A stretch of DNA of 54,347 nt from Planococcus salinus (GCF_003719725.1 NZ_RIAX01000015.1:1-54347), one strand, 5' to 3'. Shown: positions 8,808-16,648, numbered from the stretch's first letter. Notes: generated by a model not told the origin, from the sequence alone. Translations and numbers: made by a program.

Positions 8808-8846
8808 ATACCCAACAGACTAGTAATATGGTAGTTTGTTGGGTAT
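8808..8846 (+). promoter_or_regulatory. 15-bp hairpin after the GntP gene
   Basis: ATACCCAACAGACTA (8808-8822), a nine-base loop, and TAGTTTGTTGGGTAT (8832-8846) form a near-perfect stem with one G-U. The following bases (ACGTCGTTTTAC) are a poor U-tract, so read-through into the next gene is expected. It might act as a partial terminator or as a 3' stabiliser of the permease message. Confidence 0.65.
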
Positions 8847-8884
8847 ACGTCGTTTTACATACGAATGAAGAAGGGGTGTAATAA

Positions 8885-9835
8885 ATGGAGAAACTGGCAA
8901 TCATCGGTTCAGGTACGATGGGACATTCCATCGCTTTGTCAGCCGCATGGACAGGTCTGGAAGTCAGCGTCTACGGGGTAAACACAAAAGATCTGGAAAA
9001 CGCCGAAAAAGGCCTTGCAAGCAAACTTAAGGTGATGATGGAAAATAAGTTGTTTGATGAGACAGCCGCACGAAAAATCCGGAACCAAATCCATTTTTCC
9101 ATCGTATTGGAAGATGTGGTCGCTGACTCGACTTTTATCATCGAGGCCATTCCGGAAGTGCTGGAACAGAAAAAGAAACTGTATAAACTACTCGAAACGC
9201 TTGTTCCGGAAGACGTCGTCATCGCGAGCAACACATCTGGCTTCAGACCGACTCTTTTGGCAGAAGAAATGGAGCATCCCGAACGTTTATTGGTCACTCA
9301 CTTTTGGAACCCGGCTCACTTGATTCCTTTAGTGGAAGTGGTATCTGGCGAGCAGACGGATGAAGGGACAGTTGAACGCTCGATGGAACTTCTGAAGTCC
9401 ATGAACAAAAAACCGATTTTGTTGAAGAAGGAAATCCCGGGATTCATCGGCAATCGGCTGCAATATGCTTTGTTTCGGGAAGCCCAGGCACTGCTTGACG
9501 CAGGTGCTGCCACGAAAGAAGATATCGATGCGGCGGTTACATACAGCATTGGTCGGCGTTTGCCGGTCACTGGTCCTTTGATGACAGCGGATATGGGCGG
9601 ATTGGATATTTTTTCGGCCATTTCGAATTATTTGTTCGCCGATCTCAGCAATGATCAGCAATCCGGTGAAACATTGAGCCGGCTGGTTGATGAAAAGAAA
9701 CTGGGGGATAAAAGCGGTGAAGGGTTTTACCAGTGGGAACGGAATGAGTCGGAACGGATTAATGCAGAACGGGAGCAAACACTGATCCATTTCTTGAAAA
9801 AGGATTTGGAAAACAGCAGGGAGGAAGAGAAATGA
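8885..9835 (+). CDS. 3-hydroxyacyl-CoA dehydrogenase-like NAD enzyme
   Basis: The 316-residue protein opens with the Rossmann motif GSGTMGHSIA (residues 8-17) and carries the catalytic-type segments ASNTSGFRPT and HFWNPAHLIPLVEVV, with the His-Glu pair expected for the 3-hydroxyacyl-CoA dehydrogenase superfamily. Length and single C-terminal domain fit the group that also contains L-gulonate 3-dehydrogenase (lambda-crystallin) and carnitine dehydrogenase, so the substrate may be a free hydroxy acid rather than a CoA ester. It overlaps the next gene by ATGA, showing translational coupling inside the catabolic operon. Confidence 0.85.
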   Translation: MEKLAIIGSGTMGHSIALSAAWTGLEVSVYGVNTKDLENAEKGLASKLKVMMENKLFDETAARKIRNQIHFSIVLEDVVADSTFIIEAIPEVLEQKKKLYKLLETLVPEDVVIASNTSGFRPTLLAEEMEHPERLLVTHFWNPAHLIPLVEVVSGEQTDEGTVERSMELLKSMNKKPILLKKEIPGFIGNRLQYALFREAQALLDAGAATKEDIDAAVTYSIGRRLPVTGPLMTADMGGLDIFSAISNYLFADLSNDQQSGETLSRLVDEKKLGDKSGEGFYQWERNESERINAEREQTLIHFLKKDLENSREEEK

Positions 9836-10596
9836 AGGGATATTTTTCTGAACTTGAAAACAAAACTGTCGTCGTGACCGGAGGCAGCAAAGGTATCGGC
9901 AAAGACATCGCACTGACTTTCGCAAGACTGAACGCCAATGTCATAATCTCCGGACGCAACCGGGAAGCACTGGACAAAACATTGACGGAGCTTCATGAAT
10001 TCAATGACAAATGCATTGCTGTCCCGGGAGATTTAAGTGAAATCCGGGAAGTACGGAAGTTGATCGACACGGCAGCGGAAACGTTTGGCAGTGTGGACGT
10101 GCTGGTCAATAATGCCGGTGTCAATATCGCAAAACCTGCAATGGAAGTGACAGAAGAAGACTGGGACACAGTACTCGACCTGAATCTGAAATCTGCTTTT
10201 TTCGCCAGCCAGGCGGCAGCAGGATATATGCTGAAACAACAAAGCGGGAGAATCATCAACATCGCTTCCCAGATGGCGTTTGTCGGTTATTACAAGCGGG
10301 CCGCCTACTGCTCCAGCAAAGGCGGTCTTGTGCAGATGACAAAGGCTTTGGCAGTCGAATGGGCCAAGCAGGGCGTCCGTGTCAACGCAGTAGCGCCAAC
10401 TTTCATTGAAACCGAGTTGACGGCCAAAATGCTTGAAGACGCCGATTTCAAGAAAGAAATCGATGACCGCATTTTATTGGATGGATTGTCCAAGCCGGAA
10501 GACATTTCAGGAGCCGTTTTGTATCTGGCTTCCAATCTGTCGAACTTTGTGACAGGAGAAACAATCAAAGTGGATGGCGGCTGGACCGCTATTTAA
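9832..10596 (+). CDS. Short-chain dehydrogenase/reductase
   Basis: A 254-residue classical SDR with the cofactor motif TGGSKGIG (residues 17-24), NNAG near residue 93, catalytic Ser in NIASQM and the YxxxK motif YCSSK. The end NFVTGETIKVDGGW is typical. Starts inside the stop of the previous gene (ATGA). It resembles gluconate/3-oxoacyl-type reductases, so it probably interconverts a hydroxyl and a ketone in the pathway; the direction and substrate are not determined. Confidence 0.88.
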   Translation: MKGYFSELENKTVVVTGGSKGIGKDIALTFARLNANVIISGRNREALDKTLTELHEFNDKCIAVPGDLSEIREVRKLIDTAAETFGSVDVLVNNAGVNIAKPAMEVTEEDWDTVLDLNLKSAFFASQAAAGYMLKQQSGRIINIASQMAFVGYYKRAAYCSSKGGLVQMTKALAVEWAKQGVRVNAVAPTFIETELTAKMLEDADFKKEIDDRILLDGLSKPEDISGAVLYLASNLSNFVTGETIKVDGGWTAI

Positions 10597-10611
10597 ACGG
10601 GGGGAAATGGG

Positions 10612-11376
10612 ATGAAAGGAAAAGTGTTATTTATCACTGGAGCGGCACGGGGAATCGGCTATGATATTGCCAAAGCATTTTCTGAAGCAGGTGCTTCTGT
10701 AGTTATATCGGATTTGGTACAGGAAACCGTCGATTCAGCGGTCGTTGAACTTGGAGGAGACACAAGAGGAATCGTCTGTGATGTGACAAAAGAACAAGAC
10801 ATCCAGGCAGCCATCGACTTTACTGTGGAAACGTTCGGACGCATCGATTTTCTTGTGAACAATGCCGGCATGCAGCATGTCTCGATGATTGAGGATTTTC
10901 CGACTGAAAAGTTCGAACTGCTGGTGAAAATCATGCTCACTGCTCCGTTTATTGCCACAAAGTATGCTCTGCCCCATATGCGCCGGCAAAAGTTCGGGCG
11001 CATCATCAACATGGCTTCGATCAATGGCGTCATCGGATTCGCCGGCAAAGCGGCATACAATTCCGCCAAACATGGCGTCATCGGTTTGACAAAAGTGGCA
11101 GCGCTTGAAGCAGCCACTGACGGTGTGACGGTCAACGCGATTTGTCCGGGTTATGTGGATACAAAGCTGGTGCGCAACCAGTTCGCCGATTTGGCCAAGA
11201 CGCGCAATATCGCGCTTGAACAAGTATTGGAAGAAGTGCTGTATCCACTTGTTCCGCAAAAGCGCCTGTTGGATGTGAAAGAAGTGACGGATTTGGCCTT
11301 GTATATGGCAAGTGATTCGGCCAAAGGGATGACCGGCCAAGCGGTAATTTTGGATGGTGGATATACGGCCCAGTAG
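10612..11376 (+). CDS. SDR resembling 3-hydroxybutyrate dehydrogenase
   Basis: A 254-residue SDR with TGAARGIG (residues 9-16), NNAG, catalytic Ser in NMASINGVIGFAGKAAY and YNSAK. The INGVIGFAGKAAYNSAKHGV stretch and QKRLLDVKEV near the end match D-3-hydroxybutyrate dehydrogenases such as YxjF. Last gene of the operon, with a terminator 12 bases after the stop. Together with the GntP permease this suggests that the pathway handles a short hydroxy acid, but no CoA-transferase or thiolase is present. Confidence 0.85.
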   Translation: MKGKVLFITGAARGIGYDIAKAFSEAGASVVISDLVQETVDSAVVELGGDTRGIVCDVTKEQDIQAAIDFTVETFGRIDFLVNNAGMQHVSMIEDFPTEKFELLVKIMLTAPFIATKYALPHMRRQKFGRIINMASINGVIGFAGKAAYNSAKHGVIGLTKVAALEAATDGVTVNAICPGYVDTKLVRNQFADLAKTRNIALEQVLEEVLYPLVPQKRLLDVKEVTDLALYMASDSAKGMTGQAVILDGGYTAQ

Positions 11377-11387
11377 GTGACGCGCTC

Positions 11388-11418
11388 AAAAAGCCGCTCG
11401 TTGACAGAGCGGCTTTTT
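11388..11418 (+). terminator. Rho-independent terminator of the LacI-controlled operon
   Basis: AAAAAGCCGCTC, seven-base loop, GAGCGGCTTTTT. It separates the dehydrogenase operon from the malic enzyme gene and works in both directions by sequence. Confidence 0.9.
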
Positions 11419-11520
11419 CGTCTCATACAAAAGACTGAAAGTTTAAAAATGTGGAACAAAAAGCTTTTAATCCTGAATAGATTCGTTATAATTAACAAAA
11501 CCAATCAGGGAGATGAGGCA

Positions 11521-12759
11521 ATGTCTAACTTAAAACAGGAAGCATTACAATTGCACCGCAAACATCAAGGGAAACTGGAAATCAACTCGAAAGTGGCAGT
11601 TGAAAATGAACGGGATCTAAGCCTTGCTTATTCTCCTGGTGTCGCAGAACCTTGCAAAGAAATTGAACAAAATCCTGAAAAAGTATACGAATACACGATG
11701 AAAGGGAACACCGTGGCTGTTGTTACAGACGGAACTGCGGTTCTGGGACTTGGCAATATTGGCCCGGAAGCATCTCTTCCTGTGATGGAAGGAAAAGCCG
11801 TACTGTTTAAAGAGTTTGCCGGAGTCGATGCGTTTCCGATTGCCTTGAAAACCACCGATGCTGATGAAATCGTGAATACCGTCAAATTACTGGAACCCGG
11901 TTTTGGCGGTGTGAATTTGGAAGATATCTCCGCGCCTACGTGCTTTGTTGTAGAAGAGCGTTTGAAAAAGGAGATGAACATCCCGGTCTTTCATGACGAC
12001 CAGCACGGGACGGCGATTGTTACGCTCGCGGGTTTGATCAACGCTCTGAAGCTGACGGACAGAACTTTGGAAGAAACCCGCGTAGTCGTGAATGGAGCCG
12101 GAGCCGCAGGGATTGCGGTGGTCAAGCTGCTGAGCAAATTCGGTGTCAAAGATCTGGTAATGTGTGATACAAAAGGCGCTATTTATGAAGGACGTCCCAA
12201 CGGCATGAATCCCTATAAAGAAGAAGTTGCAAAAATCACCAACCAGTCGAAAAAAGAAGGTTCGTTGGCAGAAGTGATTGAAGGAACGGATGTTTTTATC
12301 GGAGTTTCTGCGGAAGGCGCGTTGACACAAGACATGATCAGAACGATGAACGCTAAATCGATCATTTTCGCCATGGCAAATCCCAATCCGGAAATTCTGC
12401 CTCATCTGGCTAAAGAAGCCGGAGCCAAAGTGATTGGTACGGGGCGTTCCGACTTCCCGAACCAAGTCAATAATGTCCTGGCGTTTCCTGGGATTTTCCG
12501 TGGCGCTTTGGATGTCCGTGCCACTGAAATCAACGACTCGATGAAAATGGCGGCTGTTCTGGCAATTGCTGATTTGCTTGGGGAAGACGAAGTGAATGTG
12601 GATTATGTCATTCCTGCCCCATTTGATCCGCGTGTGGCGACCGTTGTCGCCAAAGCTGTATCGCAAGCAGCGGAAGAATCAGGTGTTGCATTGCGGCCGA
12701 GAACATCCGGACCAAAAGACAGCAAAGAAAGCAGTTTGACAGGCGTGAAAACAATTTGA
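11521..12759 (+). CDS. ytsJ: NAD(P)-dependent malic enzyme
   Basis: Decarboxylates malate to pyruvate. The 412-residue length fits the short bacterial YtsJ-type malic enzymes. Visible motifs are SLAYSPGVAEPC (the catalytic Tyr region), KGNTVAVVTDGTAVLGLGNIG, the metal-binding VFHDDQHGTA, the nucleotide-binding GAGAAGIAVVKLL and FAMANPNPEI. The ATG at 11521 follows GGGAGATGAGG; the longer frame from 11377 runs back through the preceding terminator and is rejected. It has its own transcription unit between two terminators. It could convert malate from the glyoxylate bypass to pyruvate. Confidence 0.93.
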   Translation: MSNLKQEALQLHRKHQGKLEINSKVAVENERDLSLAYSPGVAEPCKEIEQNPEKVYEYTMKGNTVAVVTDGTAVLGLGNIGPEASLPVMEGKAVLFKEFAGVDAFPIALKTTDADEIVNTVKLLEPGFGGVNLEDISAPTCFVVEERLKKEMNIPVFHDDQHGTAIVTLAGLINALKLTDRTLEETRVVVNGAGAAGIAVVKLLSKFGVKDLVMCDTKGAIYEGRPNGMNPYKEEVAKITNQSKKEGSLAEVIEGTDVFIGVSAEGALTQDMIRTMNAKSIIFAMANPNPEILPHLAKEAGAKVIGTGRSDFPNQVNNVLAFPGIFRGALDVRATEINDSMKMAAVLAIADLLGEDEVNVDYVIPAPFDPRVATVVAKAVSQAAEESGVALRPRTSGPKDSKESSLTGVKTI

Positions 12760-12785
12760 GTTTACAGTCTAACAATTAGTGAAAG

Positions 12786-12872
12786 AAAGCCACTCTTAAT
12801 GACATAAACACTCCATCATTGGCGAAAAGCCAAACATGACAGAGTGTTTATGGAATTGGAGTGGCTTTTTTG
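12786..12872 (+). terminator. Triple-stacked terminator hairpin
   Basis: Outer AAAGCCACTC (12786-12795) with GAGTGGCTTT (12859-12868), middle CATAAACACTC (12803-12813) with GAGTGTTTATG (12842-12852), and inner TTGGC/GCCAA (12819-12833), followed by a T-run. It ends the malic enzyme transcript. The three nested stems are unusually elaborate. Confidence 0.8.
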
Positions 12873-12936
12873 CTGGTTTTTGATATTAAATAGAGAAAGT
12901 CGCGATAACAAGCAGGAGGAATCACTGAAAAAATAT

Positions 12937-12967
12937 AAAAAAAGGAGCTCTTCGCTTACAGAGCTCC
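12937..12967 (-). terminator. Terminator of the MetE-family gene
   Basis: On the minus strand GGAGCTCT, eight-base loop, AGAGCTCC is followed by T7. It lies just past the stop codon at 12985. Confidence 0.85.
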
Positions 12968-12984
12968 CAGTCCATTAAATTCCA

Positions 12985-14097
12985 TCATTTTTCGCCAAAA
13001 ATCTCTTCTGACAGATCGACGATGTACTTCAGTTTGTCCCATTGCTGCTGTTCTGACAGCTTATTGCCATGGTGCGTGGATGCGAACCCACATTGGGGAC
13101 TGATGCAAATCTGCTCCAATGGCACAAATTGAGCGGCTTCATCGATACGCGCTTTGATGGTTTCTTTGTCTTCCAACTCACCTTTTTTCGACGTAAAAAC
13201 ACCGAGCACCACTTTTGCGCCGCCATTTGGTATGTGCTCCAGTGGTTCGAAGCTGCCAGAGCGTTCATCGTCATATTCCAGAAAAAAGCCATCGACTTTT
13301 TCTTTAGCGAATAAAGTCGGAGCAATTAATGCATAGCTTCCTTTGAAGGCCCAGTCCGAACGATAATTCCCGCGACACAGATGAGTCGTGATGGACAAAT
13401 CTTCAGGCTTTCCTTCCAGGACACCGTTGGCGACACGCAAAGCCAGATCAATAAGAAATTCTCTTGAGAACTGCCCGTCGTTGAACGGAATGTCCGGGGA
13501 GGAAAGGCCGGCGATGTACACATCATCAAACTGGATATAACGGGCACCTGCGTCATAAAATGCTTGAATGGTATCCCGGTATGCCTGAATTATGTCCTGT
13601 GCATATACTTCGATATCGGGATACAGCTTTACATCACGGATTCCTTCATTGAAAAACTGATTGGGACTTGGAATTGTCAGTTTTGGAATTGCCCGGTCGG
13701 CCACAATGTCCTTGAATTCGATAAAATCTTTGATGAATGGATGATTTTCATTAAAGGAGATTTTTCCAATATTGCGAACATCATATGCCTCTGTTTCCCC
13801 TTCGTGAAATTGATACCCTTTCTCAGGAATGTATCCTTCAAAGCCATTAATATGCGACATGAAATCCGTATGCCAAAAAGTCCGGCGGAATTCCCCGTCT
13901 GTTACAGCTTTGAGGCCAACTTCAATCTGCTTATCGACAATCCGTTTGATTTCCTGTGTTTCGATTTCACGCAGCTGTCCTGCTGTGATTTCGCCGTCTT
14001 TGAATTTTTGCCTTGCCTGCTGCAAATTTTCAGGACGCAGCAAGCTTCCGACGTGATCGGCTTTGAATGGGGCTTGGGTGGCTGTTTTGATTGTCAT
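12985..14097 (-). CDS. MetE C-terminal-domain (YxjG/YxjH-type) methionine synthase family protein
   Basis: A 370-residue protein of the cobalamin-independent methionine synthase family, single catalytic barrel. Seen are the N-terminal FKADHVGSLLRP, the zinc-ligand HLCRGNYRS (His and Cys), and the C-terminal CISPQCGFAST with the last ligand Cys. These proteins methylate homocysteine or related thiols. The open frame begins at 14241, but the ATG at 14097 is preceded by a ribosome site and the upstream part is the riboswitch leader, so 14097 is the start. Regulation by S-adenosylmethionine is supported by the S-box upstream. Confidence 0.9.
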   Translation of the reverse strand: MTIKTATQAPFKADHVGSLLRPENLQQARQKFKDGEITAGQLREIETQEIKRIVDKQIEVGLKAVTDGEFRRTFWHTDFMSHINGFEGYIPEKGYQFHEGETEAYDVRNIGKISFNENHPFIKDFIEFKDIVADRAIPKLTIPSPNQFFNEGIRDVKLYPDIEVYAQDIIQAYRDTIQAFYDAGARYIQFDDVYIAGLSSPDIPFNDGQFSREFLIDLALRVANGVLEGKPEDLSITTHLCRGNYRSDWAFKGSYALIAPTLFAKEKVDGFFLEYDDERSGSFEPLEHIPNGGAKVVLGVFTSKKGELEDKETIKARIDEAAQFVPLEQICISPQCGFASTHHGNKLSEQQQWDKLKYIVDLSEEIFGEK

Positions 14098-14182
14098 GTA
14101 AATTCCTTCTTTCTCAATGTAATGGGAGTACTTTTCTTCTGCCTGTTTGTGGCTTTTGCACGAGTCATCAGTCAAAACAAAA

Positions 14183-14217
14183 CAGGGAGCTTTCTTCAAA
14201 AAGAAGAAAGCTCCCTG
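14183..14217 (-). terminator. S-box expression-platform terminator
   Basis: A 15-bp perfect stem (14183-14197 with 14203-14217, A5/T5 loop) is followed on the minus strand by TTTTGTTTT. It sits between the SAM aptamer and the start codon, so it would stop transcription when S-adenosylmethionine is bound. Confidence 0.9.
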
Positions 14218-14229
14218 CGAAAGGAAATG

Positions 14230-14336
14230 AATTCTTCTCATCTGCCAGGCGTTTGGCCTTTTGGAATTAGCACCGTGGCCTGTCGGCTGGTTGCTGAGAC
14301 ATCAAAGGGCCAATTCCCTCCGTCTCTCTTGATAAG
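14230..14336 (-). ncRNA. SAM-I (S-box) riboswitch
   Basis: The minus strand reads CTTATCAAGAGAGACGGAGG, then CTTTGATGTCTCAGCAACC, a GGCCACGGTGCTAATTCC core and a closing GATGAGAAG. These are the conserved S-box aptamer elements in order. It is followed by the terminator at 14183-14217 and controls the MetE-family gene. Confidence 0.95.
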
Positions 14337-14527
14337 AAATATCATATGAAATTAGATTTTGTTTCGATGAGTATAAGCTTACCTGAAGAATTCACTGAAT
14401 ACAAGAAAAATTGAAGAAGTTAATTTGGTTAATTCTTGCACGGAGTCAGGGATAGTGCATTTCTTTTAATACGATATCCGAAATGTTATAATGTAATAAT
14501 CAAAATCACACAAAAGAGGAGAAAAAC
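14337..14527. promoter_or_regulatory. Divergent promoter region
   Basis: The 190 bases between the S-box and the ABM-fold gene must carry promoters in both directions. A TATAAT at 14487-14492 with a weak TTTTAA box 17 bases upstream could drive the plus-strand operon; AAGAGGAG before the ATG is its ribosome site. No other structure is clear. Confidence 0.4.
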
Positions 14528-14833
14528 ATGTATATTGTCACCTCAACTGTTCTGGTGCCGCCGGATAAAACAGAAGAAGTCATCGGGATTTATCAAAACC
14601 GTTCCAGGCGGGTTGATAATGCCCCTGGGTTTCATTCGTTCCGGCTCATACAGAATGTTAAAAAAACGAATGAGTTAACCGTCCACATGGAATGGCAGAC
14701 AAAGGAAGCGTACCAGGCTTGGGTAAGAAGCCAGGAATTCAAAGAAATCCACGACCTCGAAAAGAATTACCCGGATCAGGAATTGGCGGGAATCATCCCG
14801 AAAGTCCGGCAATACGAAGTGGTGGCACGATGA
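14528..14833 (+). CDS. Antibiotic biosynthesis monooxygenase (ABM)-fold protein
   Basis: 101 residues of the dimeric ABM fold, closest in pattern to the IsdG/HmoA heme-degrading group: MEWQTKEAYQAWVRSQEFKEIH is aligned with the IsdG Trp-helix-His segment (W65 and H75 here). The N-terminal Asn that IsdG needs is not present at the matching place (MYIVTSTV, Thr at 7), so heme oxygenation is doubtful. It is the first gene of a four-gene operon ending in B12-binding and STAS proteins, with which it overlaps or nearly overlaps, so a redox or small-ligand role next to a sensor is possible. Confidence 0.8.
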   Translation: MYIVTSTVLVPPDKTEEVIGIYQNRSRRVDNAPGFHSFRLIQNVKKTNELTVHMEWQTKEAYQAWVRSQEFKEIHDLEKNYPDQELAGIIPKVRQYEVVAR

Positions 14834-15183
14834 AAATGGAAACGAAACAGCACATTGCGGCTGCAACAGCTAAGAGCATATACGAAGCATATCCAACTCT
14901 TTGGGAACGGTTCGGCGAGCGTGGATTTGTACATACCGAAAAAGACAATCTTCATCATTTGGACCACCTTGAAACAGCCTTTTCCATAAAAGACAAAAAA
15001 ATCTTCACAGATTACTCATCTTGGCTGGAAACCGTTTTGACAAGCCGGAATGTAGAGACGGCGCTGATTATTGATAACTTTGAGCGACTGATCGATATTC
15101 TTCCGCTGCATCTGGAAGAGGATGAACGTGTATTTATGCTGGAATGCCTGGAAGAAGCAATCTCATGCTTGAAGCAAACGTGA
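14830..15183 (+). CDS. Helical protein, possible stand-alone sensor domain
   Basis: 117 residues, start codon overlapping the previous stop (ATGA). Predicted to be mostly alpha-helical. The central part, LETAFSIKDKKIFTDYSSWLETVLTSRNV, resembles the N-terminal helical domain seen in some fused B12-binding sensor proteins (pattern F..Y..WL..VL..R.V), here made as a separate chain. It is followed 16 bases later by the B12-binding protein. The likeness is from memory of pattern only; function is unknown. Confidence 0.65.
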   Translation: MKMETKQHIAAATAKSIYEAYPTLWERFGERGFVHTEKDNLHHLDHLETAFSIKDKKIFTDYSSWLETVLTSRNVETALIIDNFERLIDILPLHLEEDERVFMLECLEEAISCLKQT

Positions 15184-15199
15184 ATTAAAGGAGCTTACT

Positions 15200-15859
15200 A
15201 TGGAGATCCAACCGAAGGAATTGGCTGATTTGTTTTTGGCAGGAGAAGAAGAAAAGGCGCTGCAGCTGGTTCAACAATATTTACAGCAACATTCTCAACA
15301 AGATCTTTATCATCAGTTGTTAACGCCGGCGATGTACCGGATCGGCGAATTGTGGGAAAATAATATCATCAGTGTGGCAGATGAGCACCTGGCGACTGCC
15401 GTGTGCGATTTTGTAGTATCTGCTGCTGAGTTAAAGCGTGAATCAATCAAGGGGATAAAAAGGAAAGCAATGATTCTGGGGCCTGAAGGAGAAGGCCATT
15501 ATATCGGGATGAAAATGGTTTCATCTTTGTTTAAAGAAAATGGCTGGCAGGTTCACTATATGGGACCGAACCTTCCGTTGGAGTCGGCCATTGAATCCGC
15601 CAAACGCTGGAAGCCGGAAGTGGTGGCATTGTCAGCGGCACTGGTTTATCGTTTGCCCGCTTTGCAGCAATATGCAGCAGCATTCCGGGAACTCGATTTC
15701 AAGCCTGTCATTCTCCTGGGAGGAAGAGCGGTTTCAATTGCCGATCCTTCTTTTATCCGTGAGGAAGGCACCGTTGTGGTCAAAGATTTACAACAATTGA
15801 AAGACTGGATTCAAACAGGAAAGGAGGCAGACGATGACTTCCATTTCTCAATTGGCTGA
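15200..15859 (+). CDS. B12-binding protein with CarH-like cap motif
   Basis: 219 residues: a four-helix cap domain (about 1-85) and a Rossmann-type B12-binding domain (about 88-205). The cap carries W52-x9-E62-H63 in LWENNIISVADEHLA, the spacing used by CarH-type photoreceptors to hold the adenosyl group. The binding domain has E98-G-H100-x-x-G103, the DxHxxG motif with Glu for Asp, so H100 should be the lower cobalt ligand. The residue after W52 is Glu, not the His that CarH uses after photolysis, so a bis-His state would not form. No DNA-binding domain is fused. It overlaps the STAS gene, so signalling through protein contact is likely. Confidence 0.85.
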   Translation: MEIQPKELADLFLAGEEEKALQLVQQYLQQHSQQDLYHQLLTPAMYRIGELWENNIISVADEHLATAVCDFVVSAAELKRESIKGIKRKAMILGPEGEGHYIGMKMVSSLFKENGWQVHYMGPNLPLESAIESAKRWKPEVVALSAALVYRLPALQQYAAAFRELDFKPVILLGGRAVSIADPSFIREEGTVVVKDLQQLKDWIQTGKEADDDFHFSIG

Positions 15860-16601
15860 ATGTCCATTGCCGGCACTCAAACTGGACAGCAATTTGGCTA
15901 TCACGGATTGTTCAAAGGAAGCAGAGGCTCTGTTTGGCCGTTGCGCATCTTTATTGGATTTGCTTGACTCGGGCAGCCAAAACAAAGCGCGCCATTTTTT
16001 CAAGCCGGACAAGAGTTCTGCGGCATTGGAGTTGAATTTTAAAACGTTGACGGAAGAGCTGTTATTGGCTGATGTACACAGTCGTTGGGAAAGTGCTTCT
16101 GCTGTGAACGTCATCATTGTTCCGAAAGACAACCGGATCAACGAAATTTCCAATCAATTGATCACCTTGAGAAAGCGGCTGAATGATACCAACTTCGATT
16201 TGCTGCGTGAAAAGGAACGGACGGAGCTGTTGTTGCAGCAGGTGAGGGAGTTGTCGGCCCCCTGTATCAAAATTGGCAGGCAACAGCTTCTCATTCCGTT
16301 GTTTGGAGATTTGGACTCTGAAAAAATCGAAGCGGTCCGTTCTCAAATTTTGAATGAAGTCTATGAACAGGATGTGGAGACCGCTATCATCGATTTGACG
16401 GCAATGGAGCAGATAGCAGCTGACGGTGTCACTCTTCTGGAATCCATGTTTCAAAGCCTGCGGATCATGGGAGTCGAAGGCATCATTACGGGCGTCAAGC
16501 CGGAACATGCGAAGCAATTGCATTTCTTGAAAGACGCAATGGAATTGCGCTTCGAATCCTCGCTTCATTCAGTTTTGACATCGCTGAATCTGGTGAAATA
16601 G
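15834..16601 (+). CDS. STAS-domain protein with N-terminal PAS-like region (RsbR-like)
   Basis: 255 residues: an N-terminal PAS-like segment (about 1-100, LAITDCSKEAEALFG), a coiled linker (about 105-140, ISNQLITLRKRLNDTNFDLLREKERTELLLQQ) and a STAS domain (about 145-250) with LLIPLFGDLDSEKIEAVRSQIL and AIIDLTAMEQIAADGVTLLE. This order is that of RsbR-type stressosome proteins. The usual phosphorylated Ser/Thr after the conserved Asp is Gly here (AADGV), so it may not be a kinase substrate at that site. It overlaps the B12-binding gene by 26 bases. Confidence 0.8.
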   Translation: MTSISQLAECPLPALKLDSNLAITDCSKEAEALFGRCASLLDLLDSGSQNKARHFFKPDKSSAALELNFKTLTEELLLADVHSRWESASAVNVIIVPKDNRINEISNQLITLRKRLNDTNFDLLREKERTELLLQQVRELSAPCIKIGRQQLLIPLFGDLDSEKIEAVRSQILNEVYEQDVETAIIDLTAMEQIAADGVTLLESMFQSLRIMGVEGIITGVKPEHAKQLHFLKDAMELRFESSLHSVLTSLNLVK

Positions 16602-16608
16602 AGATGTT

Positions 16609-16648
16609 TCAGCCCAGTCCACTGTCTGCAGAGGGCGGGCTTGTTTTA
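16609..16648 (+). terminator. Weak terminator after the STAS gene
   Basis: AGCCC and GGGCT-type arms with an imperfect interior precede TTGTTTT. It is the only termination-like signal after the sensor operon. Confidence 0.45.

Noticed and set aside
11377..11520. N-terminal extension of the malic enzyme frame
   Set aside because: It runs back through the rho-independent terminator at 11388-11418 and has no ribosome site; GGGAGATGAGG and ATG at 11521 fit the family start.
14098..14241. N-terminal extension of the MetE-family gene
   Set aside because: The extension reads through the S-box terminator hairpin, so it is untranslated leader.
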